Of a stretch of 64,000 nt of DNA, positions 45,080 through 54,684 are shown piece by piece. The notes beneath the pieces are model-generated. The model searched no databases and had not been told where the DNA came from. It worked only from the letters and a program-made list of their open reading frames with translations. This stretch comes from Chitinophaga pinensis DSM 2588 (GTDB lineage: Bacteria > Bacteroidota > Bacteroidia > Chitinophagales > Chitinophagaceae): positions 2,102,001 through 2,166,000 of the forward strand of contig NC_013132.1 of NCBI RefSeq assembly GCF_000024005.1, read 5' to 3'. Each line of letters opens with the position of its first letter. Position 1 is the first letter of the stretch. The position numbers were made by a program, and so were the translations under genes.

Positions 45080-46147
45080 ATGACAGCTAAGAAGAACAAC
45101 CATGCCCGCACAGACAGATTAATTACCACCATCACCGGATGGGCAGCAGGTGTTATCCTGATAGCGCTGGCTATATGGGGAATAAGTACATTATTCGAAC
45201 TGCGTAAATATGAAGAAACAAACGATGCGCAGGTAGAAGAATATATCAACCCGGTCACCGCAAGAGTGACAGGTTATATCAGCAGGATCAATTACGAAGA
45301 GAACCAGGATGTGAAGAAAGGAGATACCCTGCTTATCATTGACGATAGCGAATACCAGCTGCAGCAACAGGAAGCAAATGCCGCCCTGTTGAATGCACAG
45401 GCACAGGTACAGGTCCTGGAAAGTAACGTAAATACGACTGCAAAGAATGCGAATGTAACGGAAGCACAGATCGCCGCTGCAAAAGCGAAACTCTGGAAAC
45501 AACAGCAGGAATATGACCGTTACCAGAAGTTGTATGACGCAGAATCTGCTACAAAACAACAACTGGAAAATGTTGAAACAGCTTTGAATGTCGCGAAAGC
45601 AGACTACCAGACTGTTATCAATAACTACGATGCTGCCGTATCAAAAATCAACGATATCAAATCCCAGAAGGCAGTACTGGCTGCTGAAATAGAACGCAGA
45701 CAGGCCATGCTTGGACGTAATAAACTGGATGTTTCCTATACGGTTATCCGTGCGCCATATGACGGGAAAATGGGACGCCGTACTATCCAGGAAGGACAAT
45801 TGATCCAGGCTGGACAAACGCTTGCATTTATCGTTAACCAGGCTACCGGAAAATGGATCATTGCCAACTTCAAAGAAACACAGGTCAGTCATATGCATAT
45901 CGGACAGACGGCCGATATTGAGATTGACGCTTTTCCCGGTAAGACCTTCAACGGTACGATAGAATCCTTATCACCCGCTACAGGTTCAAGGTTTTCATTA
46001 TTACCTCCCGATAACTCATCAGGCAACTTCGTGAAAATCGTACAACGTATTCCTGTACGTATTAAACTCACCAGCAACGTAACTGAAACAGCTTTACTCC
46101 GTGCCGGTATGAATGCGACTGTAGCAATCAGTAAGAAAAATGGCTAA
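45080..46147 (+). CDS. HlyD/EmrA family membrane-fusion protein
   Basis: 355 residues. One N-terminal membrane anchor (about 18-34, WAAGVILIALAIWGIS), a lipoyl half-motif (RVTGYISRINYEENQDVKKGDTLL), a long coiled coil (about 95-205), the second lipoyl half (YTVIRAPYDGKMGR) and a beta-barrel tail. Adaptor between the MFS pump and TolC. Starts 5 nt after the TolC stop and overlaps the MFS gene by 8 nt. Confidence 0.93.
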   Translation: MTAKKNNHARTDRLITTITGWAAGVILIALAIWGISTLFELRKYEETNDAQVEEYINPVTARVTGYISRINYEENQDVKKGDTLLIIDDSEYQLQQQEANAALLNAQAQVQVLESNVNTTAKNANVTEAQIAAAKAKLWKQQQEYDRYQKLYDAESATKQQLENVETALNVAKADYQTVINNYDAAVSKINDIKSQKAVLAAEIERRQAMLGRNKLDVSYTVIRAPYDGKMGRRTIQEGQLIQAGQTLAFIVNQATGKWIIANFKETQVSHMHIGQTADIEIDAFPGKTFNGTIESLSPATGSRFSLLPPDNSSGNFVKIVQRIPVRIKLTSNVTETALLRAGMNATVAISKKNG

Positions 46148-47735
46148 TAGTACTCCCATATTCAAACCATGGGCCTCTGAATGGCTGATCAGGATCGTGA
46201 TATTCCTGAACCTGATGCCATCTATGCTGATGTTTGGTATCTCTACCGCAAGCGGATCCAATGCCGCAGGTTACTACGGTATAGAACCAGCAGATGTACA
46301 GTACTCTATGGTGTTGTTTTATGCGTCGCTGGCAGGCTTCTTTGCGTTGGAAAGAAGATTCTTCATTTATATTGCCAGTAAGGAATACCTGCTCATTGGC
46401 GTAATTATACAGATAGTCACTTCCTACGGATGTTTTGTTACACGCGATCTTTATGTATTGTTACCGCTCCGTTTCATTCAGGGGATGGCCAACTGTATCA
46501 CCACCAGTGTTTGTATAACGCTTGTATTCAGCCGGTTGAGAACGAACCGTGCCCGTGAGGTCGGTTATTCACTGTTCTATGGTGTGTTGCTGGGTATTAC
46601 GGCTTTTACCACATTGGTTACAGCGCCGATCATAGATGCGTTTGACTTCAACGTATTGTATAAGTGGATGATTTTTACCTACATCCCTGGCGCAATATTA
46701 CTGGTCATTATCATGAACAGGATCCGCCTGAACAGGAAAATACCTTTGTATCAGCTGGATTGGGCCAGTTATGTGGTATATACCACCATGCTCTGTTTAA
46801 TCGGATATATCCTTTTATATGGGCAACAGTATTACTGGTTGCAGGATGAACGTATTATGGCGGCGAGCATTGCGGCAGTTGTGCTACTGCTTATCCACAT
46901 TATCAGGCAACGGTCTTTGAAAAGACCTTATCTCAGTCTGGACGTATTCCGTTATCGTAACTATGTCATCGGGGTAAGCCTTATTACGGTACTATATGTT
47001 TGCAGAGGTGCTTTTAATATCACTACGAACTATTTTATAACGGTCCTGGGACTGGATCCGAGACACTTGTCTTACATCTTACTGGCGAACATCGCCGGTA
47101 TCATATTAGGGGTGCTTTACTCTTCCAGGTGGATATTGATGAAGCGTTCCGTAAGATGGATCTGGATGGCCGGCTTCTCATTGTTACTGATATTTCATCT
47201 GTGGATGCACGCTCTGTTTGCCACACAGGCAGATGTACCCACTTTTATCATACCATTGATCTTACAGGGTATAGGTGTGGGCCTTTTGATGGCGCCCATG
47301 ATTATTTATACCATTTCTTCAGTGCCCGCGCATCTGGGCGGTACTGCTTCCGCAACAGGGGTATTATTCCGTTTTACAGGTTTCTGTATCTCCATTGCGT
47401 TGATCAATTACTTTCAACTGTTTTCCAGAAAAGTTCACTACAACCGTTTTCTGGACCTGGTCACCTCGCTGGATCCCTTAGTGACAGCCAAGCTGGTAAA
47501 CTACAAAACGGCTGTTGCTGCAAAAGGGCTTCCGGCCGATCAGGCAGCAAAGATTGCCAACGGACTACTATATCGCTCTGCCGATATGCAGGCGCAGATA
47601 AGATACTCCATGGACTATTACTACCTGATCAGCTGTGCATTAGTAGTGATCATACTGCTGATTGCCTTTGTGCCTTATCTGAACAGAACAGTGATCAATC
47701 TGAGAAATAATCAGCCTGCGCCGGCGTCGTATTAA
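46140..47735 (+). CDS. MFS (DHA2/EmrB-like) transporter
   Basis: 531 residues with about 14 hydrophobic helices, the DHA2 count. Motif-A-like SRLRTNRAREVGYSL in the loop after helix 4 and PLRFIQGMANC. Completes an EmrAB-TolC-like tripartite exporter. Substrate unknown: typically hydrophobic toxins or metabolites. The stop codon is followed immediately by a heptamer array. Confidence 0.92.
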   Translation: MANSTPIFKPWASEWLIRIVIFLNLMPSMLMFGISTASGSNAAGYYGIEPADVQYSMVLFYASLAGFFALERRFFIYIASKEYLLIGVIIQIVTSYGCFVTRDLYVLLPLRFIQGMANCITTSVCITLVFSRLRTNRAREVGYSLFYGVLLGITAFTTLVTAPIIDAFDFNVLYKWMIFTYIPGAILLVIIMNRIRLNRKIPLYQLDWASYVVYTTMLCLIGYILLYGQQYYWLQDERIMAASIAAVVLLLIHIIRQRSLKRPYLSLDVFRYRNYVIGVSLITVLYVCRGAFNITTNYFITVLGLDPRHLSYILLANIAGIILGVLYSSRWILMKRSVRWIWMAGFSLLLIFHLWMHALFATQADVPTFIIPLILQGIGVGLLMAPMIIYTISSVPAHLGGTASATGVLFRFTGFCISIALINYFQLFSRKVHYNRFLDLVTSLDPLVTAKLVNYKTAVAAKGLPADQAAKIANGLLYRSADMQAQIRYSMDYYYLISCALVVIILLIAFVPYLNRTVINLRNNQPAPASY

Positions 47736-47768
47736 ATTAGGAATTAGCAATTAGGAATTAAGAATTAG
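47735..47768 (+). repeat. AATTAGG/AATTAAG heptamer array, forward arm, convergent junction C
   Basis: About 4.9 units (AATTAGG, AATTAGC, AATTAGG, AATTAAG, AATTAG) starting on the last base of the MFS stop codon. The array is followed by AATGCAGCGGAGAT, nearly the same tail as beside the array at 13234. Confidence 0.87.
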
Positions 47769-47837
47769 AATGCAGCGGAGATGATGTGGATGGTATAATA
47801 CAATTTGCTTAGCTGTCAATGTGTATATAGAGGGAAA

Positions 47838-47865
47838 AGAAGCGCTTCATTGCCGAAGCGCTTCT
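47838..47865. terminator. Bidirectional terminator hairpin
   Basis: AGAAGCGCTTC pairs perfectly with GAAGCGCTTCT, 6-nt loop, between the two heptamer arrays of junction C. Confidence 0.85.
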
Positions 47866-47890
47866 CATTTATGTTAGTTTGAAGAAAATT

Positions 47891-47928
47891 ATTCTTAATT
47901 CTTAATTCTTAATTCTTAATTCTTAATT
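47891..47928 (-). repeat. AATTAAG heptamer array, reverse arm, convergent junction C
   Basis: On the minus strand 5.4 perfect AATTAAG units. The first two encode the last residues I-K-N and the stop of the gene at 47916. Confidence 0.9.
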
Positions 47929-49427
47929 TTTTCCTGCAACACTGTTCCGAGCGATTTTCTCTTCAACTTTGCTTCTATCCATGCACTGAAGTCAAACAAT
48001 TTCAGCTGCTGCCGCTCATATTTATCCGCTCTTATCTTATCAAAACTGGCGTTCATCTTCTTCCATAAGGCGGTACGAAAAGCAGTAACTGCCGGTATTT
48101 CTCCGCTTCCCAGGAACTTGATAACGGTACGTTCCAGCATATAAGAGCGTCTGGCATCTGGTTGTAAATGCCGGCGAAAAGCCCTGGTTTCATAGCGGAT
48201 GTATTCAAAGTTGCCCAGCTCATATTGTATCAGCAGGTGCACCAGCCGGCAGGTACGATAAATAGGTAATGTGCTGTACAGATTACTTTGCAGTACCTGT
48301 TCAAGACTGTTATGTGCATTGTTGATATCTTCATTACCCAGATAGATCAGCGCCATATAGAGGTATATTTCGGCCTGCTTGCTGATATCCATTAGAGAGA
48401 TGTTCTTTTGGATTGTAGGCGCGTATTGTTGCAGCAATTTTAAAGCAAAGCCAAAGTCGCCACTGTCGATATAGGCCCCGGATTCATAGATGAAGAGTAA
48501 TCTTTGTTGCATGATCTCAAAATAGACCCCATCACTTTTGAGACGTTTTATCTTATCAATAAAAGAGAACAGTTCTTCATAATGTTTCCCGGCACGCAGA
48601 CTATCCAGTATCCCTTCTATAATAAGCAGGTGATCAGCAGGGGTGTCTTCAAAAAGTGCCGGATGCGTTTCCAGTAATTGATTCAGCTGATGAAATACCT
48701 GTAATGCAGCCGGGTGATCGCTGGTAGCAAGATGATAGTGTGCCTGGAACAGCAGGTGCGTCTTCAGACTGGTCGTAGATTCAGGTACCGGAGCGGGCAT
48801 CTCTGCATGTAACATATCTACAGATTCCTGTTGACGAATAGTACGTGCACTGCCTCTGTATAGCAGTGTATGCCGCAAAGTTTCGTATAGTGTTGTCTGT
48901 TTCCGTATCTGCTGCATGTCATCCAGGGTATGCTGGATATCCGACTGCTTATGGGAAAGCTCTTCGGCGGTGATACCCGAAAAGTTCAGCTGCTGCAGGA
49001 GTTGGATCTCCTGTTGCTGCGCCCATAACAATAACAACTGCTTTTCATTGGCAGTAGCCGTCGTCTGTATTTTTTGTAATTGTTTCAATGCCTCTTCATG
49101 CAGGGAACGTTCAAACAGAATATCGCATTTTAATATACCCGCAGTCAGCATAGCGGTAGACTGCTTCTGCAGCCGCAGATGCAGCAGGCAATCCAGCAAA
49201 ACTTTATAGAGATACTTACTACATACATCATAACTACATCCCGCATACTGTTGTTGAAAAGCGAGCTTTACTTCCGCTGTACTTTTGAATGATTGGTGTT
49301 CCATGAGGTCAAACAGATTCACATAATCCTTATTGCCTTGCTGGAGCGCAGTATACATACGGAAATACCTTTTTTCAGCCTTGGTAAGTGTATTTATAAG
49401 TCTGCTAAGCATGTCAGCTTTAGCCAT
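47916..49427 (-). CDS. Helical (TPR-like) cytosolic protein of unknown function
   Basis: 503 residues, almost wholly alpha-helical with TPR-like spacing; no signal peptide. Opening MAKADMLSRLINTLTKAEKR is followed by long helices rich in Leu, Gln and His. I recognise no domain; similar long helical proteins are common in this phylum. Like the DUF1349 protein, its C terminus (KIKN and stop) is read from an AATTAAG array. Divergent from the susC operon across an 842-bp gap. Confidence 0.8.
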   Translation of the reverse strand: MAKADMLSRLINTLTKAEKRYFRMYTALQQGNKDYVNLFDLMEHQSFKSTAEVKLAFQQQYAGCSYDVCSKYLYKVLLDCLLHLRLQKQSTAMLTAGILKCDILFERSLHEEALKQLQKIQTTATANEKQLLLLWAQQQEIQLLQQLNFSGITAEELSHKQSDIQHTLDDMQQIRKQTTLYETLRHTLLYRGSARTIRQQESVDMLHAEMPAPVPESTTSLKTHLLFQAHYHLATSDHPAALQVFHQLNQLLETHPALFEDTPADHLLIIEGILDSLRAGKHYEELFSFIDKIKRLKSDGVYFEIMQQRLLFIYESGAYIDSGDFGFALKLLQQYAPTIQKNISLMDISKQAEIYLYMALIYLGNEDINNAHNSLEQVLQSNLYSTLPIYRTCRLVHLLIQYELGNFEYIRYETRAFRRHLQPDARRSYMLERTVIKFLGSGEIPAVTAFRTALWKKMNASFDKIRADKYERQQLKLFDFSAWIEAKLKRKSLGTVLQEKIKN

Positions 49428-50269
49428 AGTCCTAACGGTTTAAATTTATAAGGCCCCCAAACTTTCCATTTTTTCAATAACAGATCTTGGTTGATATGGG
49501 ACAAAATAAGTTAAATAACGAATAGTAAGTAATGCACCACCAGATGTCGTATTTATGCTTTCAGATTATCTGAAATGTATGTATATTATATTTTATTTAT
49601 CTGGTCTGTGTGATATTAACTATCTGATTTCTAATTATTAATATGTTTGGTAGTAGTGTGGAAAAGTGACGCCATATGAATTGGGAATGTCTATTCTTTA
49701 TAAAAAAAGGTTAAAAAGTTATCATACGGCTCATTATATTTGAATCGTAATGAAGGCACAAATGCAAACAGCATTGTCCGGTATGTTATAAATTCCCGTT
49801 AGCGAGCCCTGATGAAATTGAAGAAGTTTAGTTAATCGCATTATATTCAACCTAATAATCACCGTAGAAAAATTGTAGCAGGATCTAAAAATTTGAATTA
49901 ACAGGAGTATAAGTAACCAGCAACTTCGCAAAGCATCAACAGCCAAAATCATTTTTTTCTAAAACCTAAACACTTTTTTATTTGATGAAAAGCACTAGCT
50001 AAAACGTTTTATACAACAGTTAGGAGATACTATCCCAATGCAGAAAAACTGCATCATCATCTATTTCACGTTATAGTTTCCACGGGTCCGGAGCGTATTG
50101 TTCACCCTGATCTCTAGTATAAATACCTCTTTTAGCAAATGCTATGGAAGCCTCAATGACTTTGGTTGTGCGCTTCCGGTAATTCCAGTATATAAATACA
50201 TGATGTAATCGATTACTCAGCGTGATGCGCTGATGTGATCAACTCTGCCTGTCTTAAATTATTTACCTT
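49428..50269. other. 842-bp AT-rich intergenic region
   Basis: No credible gene (a 72-codon minus frame at 49734-49952 has no supporting features). The last 70 bp contain the LacI-type operator. The function of the remaining 770 bp is not visible; a small RNA or a long leader cannot be excluded. Confidence 0.5.
50205..50216. promoter_or_regulatory. LacI-type operator GTAATCGATTAC upstream of the susC operon
   Basis: Perfect palindrome 53 nt before the susC start, within TGTAATCGATTACTCAGCGT, one base different from the site upstream of the GH2 gene. Predicted to place both under the same regulator. Confidence 0.75.
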
Positions 50270-53170
50270 ATGCGTGTACTCGTACGGATCTTCATTTCGT
50301 GCCTGGCACTGTATTGCCCAAACCTTTTGTCAGGGCAGGATACAGCGAAATTACACAGACCGGAGGTCCGTGTAACAAAGGCCGATTCTATTTCAGTGGA
50401 ACGTGAAAATGTTTATCCATATTCCTCTCTGCATCAGTTGCTGAAAGGCAATGCAGCCGGTGTATATATACAGGAACCAAGTGGAGAACAGGGGGGCTAC
50501 AGCGGTATAGCACTAAGAGGTACTGCTATCCCTTTTATCAGCAGTAAAGATATTTATGAGTCGCAACCTACAGTTATACTCGATGGTATTCCATTGATCA
50601 TGGACCATCCCTTTACTTTTGATATCCAGCTGTTTGGTTATAATCACCTGGGGCCTGCTACCAATCTGCTTTCAACCATAGATCTGAATAATATCGAAAA
50701 GATCGAAGTGGTAAAGGATTTTGGTCACGCGGCAATGTATGGCCCGCGTGCAGTGAATGGCGGCGTCATATTACTTACTACAAAAGCACCGGTTGTCGGT
50801 CGCCGGAGAATAAGTTTTAACACCTATTTCGGTATGGTGCAACGTCCGCATATCTACACCACCAACGCCAAATTTGAAAACGAATTCCGGCAGCGTTTCT
50901 ATGATAAATATGCAACTACTGAACAGTTGCAGACATACCCGCTTTACCTGCGCGATTCCACTAATAACGCCTACTACGGCCCATCCGACTGGACAGACCT
51001 CTACTTCAAAAACAGGCCGGTATATGGTGTGAATGCCAGTCTTTCCAGTGGAACTGACCGCGCTAATTTTATGTTTGCAGCAGGTAACCAGCGTTCTGCC
51101 AATACAGCGGATAACAGCAAGATGGATCGCTATAACGCGATGTTTGAAATTAACATGGTGCCACTGAAAGGATTGACAATATCCTCAATGATCAGTGCCT
51201 CCCGTCTTGAAAGAACCCGTAGCTCCTGGTTACGCGACCGCTTCGCGGAAATGCAATATCTACCTGATCTCAGTAGTCCGCTGCCACCCAATAAGAACTA
51301 CTATGGCCAGTACCTGAATGAGTTTCAGAAGTCATTCGATGATAATAAAACCAACGAGGTAAATGGTTACTTTAAAGTGAACGTCAAACTGGGTGATAGC
51401 TGGCAGATAAATTCCATGTTCGGATTTGACTATAACGAAGGACTCCGCGATCTCTTCTATCCCAGTACACTGCTGGAAAAGGTGAACTACCTGTCCAACT
51501 ATTTCGGATATAATCAACGGGTATTCTTCAATAACAATATCCAGTACAATCATACCTTCAATGAGAAACACCGCATCAGCGTAGAAGCAGGTGAAGGTTT
51601 TCAGGCAGATTATCACCGGTACAACTATGCATACGCATACAAAGGCCCGAATGACCTGATCCGTATTAATCTGCTGCACTCCGATATCCTCAAATCAGAG
51701 TACCTTTCTCCTAAATCCTTCGACCATGCGCTGATATTCTCTTTCCTGGATAAACAGCGTGCGCGTTTGTTGTCATTCTATGGCCGTGCTGCTTACTCCT
51801 ACAATGATCAACTGGACGTATCCGTATTGTTCCGCGCCGATGGTTCTTCCAGTGCGCAGCCTGACAACTGGTGGTTATACACACCTACAGTCACCGCAGG
51901 TGTGAATATCAAGAACATCTGGCTGAAAGAACAAAATAGCATCAATGCCCTGAAACTACAGGCCAGCTGGGGAAGAATCGGCAGGCTCATGCCGGATGAC
52001 CGCTTTGGAGAAGGCTCGCAGTACACTTCGGATATGTCTTTCAGCAACAACCCGGTTCGTTTTTCCTATAACGGTTTCCCGGGCATCAGCAGGGCTTATT
52101 CCTCCGGATATATCGGCTATGGTATTACCTGGCCATATGCAGATCAGCTGAATGTAAATCTGACAGGCGCATTCCTGAACAACAGGCTGCAGGTCTCCCT
52201 GGATCTCTACAATAAGGAAGACCACAACATGCTGCTCGGCGTACCATTCGCTGCTGAATATGGGTACAACTTCCGCTATAAGAACGGTATGGACGTTCGT
52301 AACCGTGGTATCGATCTGGGTGTAAAAGCCAGCGTATTACCCGCAACCAGCGCTTTACAATGGATACCAGGTATTACGCTCAACTATAATAAAAACACTT
52401 TACTCGCTTTGCCTGACGGCAGGGATGAACTGGTCGTAGCCAATGGCAGCAAATTATTGCGTGTAGGTCATGCGATCGATCAGTACTGGGTACTGGAAAA
52501 CGATGGTATCTATAATCGCGATGGTGAAATTCCTGTCAGTGCAGAAGGGAAAAGACTGAATTATAAAGGTATCGCTTTACAGGCAGGTGATCCCCGCTGG
52601 AAAGACAGGAACGGCGATTATATCATTGACGACAAGGACAAAGTATTGAAAGGACACGTATTACCAGTGCTTTCCGGTGGTTTTAACAGTGATTTCTACT
52701 GGCGTGGCTTTAGCCTGGGATTCTCTTTCTACTATACCCTGGGCCGTAAGGTAATGAATGCCGAAGTGGCTGACCGTTTCGACTTCATTAATAAAGAAGG
52801 TAAGATAGATATGAGTGCTGTAAAGGAGATCACCTTCTGGAGCAAAGTAGGTAACTATGACAAATATCCCCTGTATAATCCCTGGAGCACGGTGGATGCC
52901 TACCGTATTGACCAGGACCTCTTCCTGGAAAATGGTTCCTTCCTGAAACTGCGCAACCTCTCGCTGCAATATGATCTGACCACCGCTAAATGGTGGAATA
53001 AAAAGGGAAAGATCAATGGACTGGCTATCTACGCTACCGCTACTAACCTGTTTACCATCACACCTTATACCGGTGGTGATCCGGAACTGGTAGACTTCAA
53101 TGGCTTTGATACCGGTTATTCATTACCGCTTTCCAGGACTTACACCATAGGACTTAAAATGGATCTCTGA
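50270..53170 (+). CDS. SusC/RagA-type TonB-dependent outer-membrane transporter (short form)
   Basis: 966 residues with a signal peptide ending LLSGQ. The plug (about 45-170) has GVYIQEPSGEQGGYSGIALRG and QPTVILDGIPL, then a 22-strand barrel. It lacks the N-terminal carboxypeptidase-regulatory-like domain that most SusC proteins carry and that the second susC here has. Imports a glycan breakdown product with the SusD at 53170, whose ATG overlaps its stop. An operator lies 53 nt upstream. Confidence 0.93.
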   Translation: MRVLVRIFISCLALYCPNLLSGQDTAKLHRPEVRVTKADSISVERENVYPYSSLHQLLKGNAAGVYIQEPSGEQGGYSGIALRGTAIPFISSKDIYESQPTVILDGIPLIMDHPFTFDIQLFGYNHLGPATNLLSTIDLNNIEKIEVVKDFGHAAMYGPRAVNGGVILLTTKAPVVGRRRISFNTYFGMVQRPHIYTTNAKFENEFRQRFYDKYATTEQLQTYPLYLRDSTNNAYYGPSDWTDLYFKNRPVYGVNASLSSGTDRANFMFAAGNQRSANTADNSKMDRYNAMFEINMVPLKGLTISSMISASRLERTRSSWLRDRFAEMQYLPDLSSPLPPNKNYYGQYLNEFQKSFDDNKTNEVNGYFKVNVKLGDSWQINSMFGFDYNEGLRDLFYPSTLLEKVNYLSNYFGYNQRVFFNNNIQYNHTFNEKHRISVEAGEGFQADYHRYNYAYAYKGPNDLIRINLLHSDILKSEYLSPKSFDHALIFSFLDKQRARLLSFYGRAAYSYNDQLDVSVLFRADGSSSAQPDNWWLYTPTVTAGVNIKNIWLKEQNSINALKLQASWGRIGRLMPDDRFGEGSQYTSDMSFSNNPVRFSYNGFPGISRAYSSGYIGYGITWPYADQLNVNLTGAFLNNRLQVSLDLYNKEDHNMLLGVPFAAEYGYNFRYKNGMDVRNRGIDLGVKASVLPATSALQWIPGITLNYNKNTLLALPDGRDELVVANGSKLLRVGHAIDQYWVLENDGIYNRDGEIPVSAEGKRLNYKGIALQAGDPRWKDRNGDYIIDDKDKVLKGHVLPVLSGGFNSDFYWRGFSLGFSFYYTLGRKVMNAEVADRFDFINKEGKIDMSAVKEITFWSKVGNYDKYPLYNPWSTVDAYRIDQDLFLENGSFLKLRNLSLQYDLTTAKWWNKKGKINGLAIYATATNLFTITPYTGGDPELVDFNGFDTGYSLPLSRTYTIGLKMDL

Positions 53171-54684
53171 TGAAACGTTTACTGCTTATAACAATATGTT
53201 GTTGCACGACTGTGCTGACAGGATGTAACAAGTTGCTCGATATTAACTCTTCTCATGCAGTATCAGAGGAAAACTTCTGGAACTCGCATGAGGATACCCG
53301 TACGGCGCTTATCGGCGTATACGGACTCTTACGTGCCGCTATGGCGGACAATAACGCCTGGTGGATGTATGGGGAATTCCGTAAAGGAGACTTCTTCGCC
53401 ATCCAAAGACAGGATATGAAGGCACTTATCCGTAATGACCTGCGGGCAGCTTATCCTTTGCTGGAACAACTCTCTAACTGGCGTCGCTTCTATGCAGTGA
53501 TCAATGCGGCGAATATGTTCCTTGAACACGTTGGTGAGGTAAAAGCACGCGATCCTAAATATTCAGACGAGAATATGCGGGTAGACATCGCACAGATGCG
53601 TTGTATACGTGCCTATGTTTATTTCTTCCTTGTATCCGTATGGGGGGATGTACCCCTGATCACCGCTTCTCATGACGGTGAGTTTGCCAACAAGGCAAGA
53701 GAAAGCAAAGAAAATGTACTGGCATTTGTAGAAAAGGAACTGGTACAGTCAGCGGCTGATCTGCCTTATAAATATAGCGCCAACGATCCACAGCAATCCG
53801 GTAGTTACTATAACGAAACCGATACCCGCTGGTCAGGTGTACTGGCGCGTAAACACACTGCCTACGCTATTCTGGCCCATGTGGCAGCCTGGCAGGGTAA
53901 GTATGTGGATGCATCCGTATACGCACAGTTTGTACTGGATAATTACTCAAAAGGCGGCAGCTATTACATCAACACAGACGAACTGGTTAACAGCAACGGT
54001 TTTTTCAAATGGAAAAAGGACAATCACATCCTGGCATTCAACTTCGACTGGGGCCATGTGGATGCTACTTTCTCCGGTCACCTGGAAGAACTGACCCTGG
54101 CAGCACCGGTTGTGAATAAAGCCCTGCCGGATATCTATGTTCCAAAAGATACGATTCTGTCCGTCTTTGACCGGCCATCTGACGAGCGGTTTAGTCTGGA
54201 TACGCTCACTGGCGTACCTACATCCCAACGCTACTTTGCCAATTTCAACAGCCAGATTCCCATTTTCAATAAAATAAAAGTGATCCAGGATGGTAATACG
54301 TCAGATCCTTCCTTCAGGATCTATTCCAGCACCATCATCATTACCCGCCTGGAAAACATTGCCCTGTTACAGGCAGAATCACTGGCCGTAATCGGCGAAC
54401 AGCAAAGGGCCATTGACCTGCTGAATACGATCAGAGATCTGCGTAAGATCAAAAGATATGATGCCGCCACAGAAGGTGATCTGATTGACGCCATTTTCAG
54501 GGAACGTCGTAAAGAACTGATGGGAGAGGGCTGGCGCTGGTTTGACCTGATCCGCTATAACAAGATCAAACAGAATGATCCTGCCTTTATGGAACTGATT
54601 GCCAAAGGTGGTATCTATTGGCCCGTGGCAGAAGATGTTATAAAACAGAACCCATTGATCACCCAGAATCCTTATTGGCAATGA
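53170..54684 (+). CDS. SusD/RagB family glycan-binding lipoprotein
   Basis: 504 residues, lipobox LTGC then NKLLDIN, the usual SusD start. Conserved TPR-like helical scaffold; AIDLLNTIRDLRKIKRYD and FRERRKELMGEGWRWFDLIRYNK are the C-terminal family signature. Lid for the SusC encoded immediately upstream, with a 1-nt overlap between stop and ATG. Glycan specificity not readable. Confidence 0.93.
   Translation: MKRLLLITICCCTTVLTGCNKLLDINSSHAVSEENFWNSHEDTRTALIGVYGLLRAAMADNNAWWMYGEFRKGDFFAIQRQDMKALIRNDLRAAYPLLEQLSNWRRFYAVINAANMFLEHVGEVKARDPKYSDENMRVDIAQMRCIRAYVYFFLVSVWGDVPLITASHDGEFANKARESKENVLAFVEKELVQSAADLPYKYSANDPQQSGSYYNETDTRWSGVLARKHTAYAILAHVAAWQGKYVDASVYAQFVLDNYSKGGSYYINTDELVNSNGFFKWKKDNHILAFNFDWGHVDATFSGHLEELTLAAPVVNKALPDIYVPKDTILSVFDRPSDERFSLDTLTGVPTSQRYFANFNSQIPIFNKIKVIQDGNTSDPSFRIYSSTIIITRLENIALLQAESLAVIGEQQRAIDLLNTIRDLRKIKRYDAATEGDLIDAIFRERRKELMGEGWRWFDLIRYNKIKQNDPAFMELIAKGGIYWPVAEDVIKQNPLITQNPYWQ

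Noticed and set aside
49734..49952. 72-codon minus-strand frame in the 842-bp gap
   Set aside because: AT-rich sequence with low-complexity translation and no promoter; one of many chance frames.
54618..54680. Longer start for the FAS1-CBM6 lipoprotein
   Set aside because: The extra 21 residues overlap the SusD coding end and push the lipobox inward; the ATG at 54681 overlaps the SusD stop as in coupled genes.
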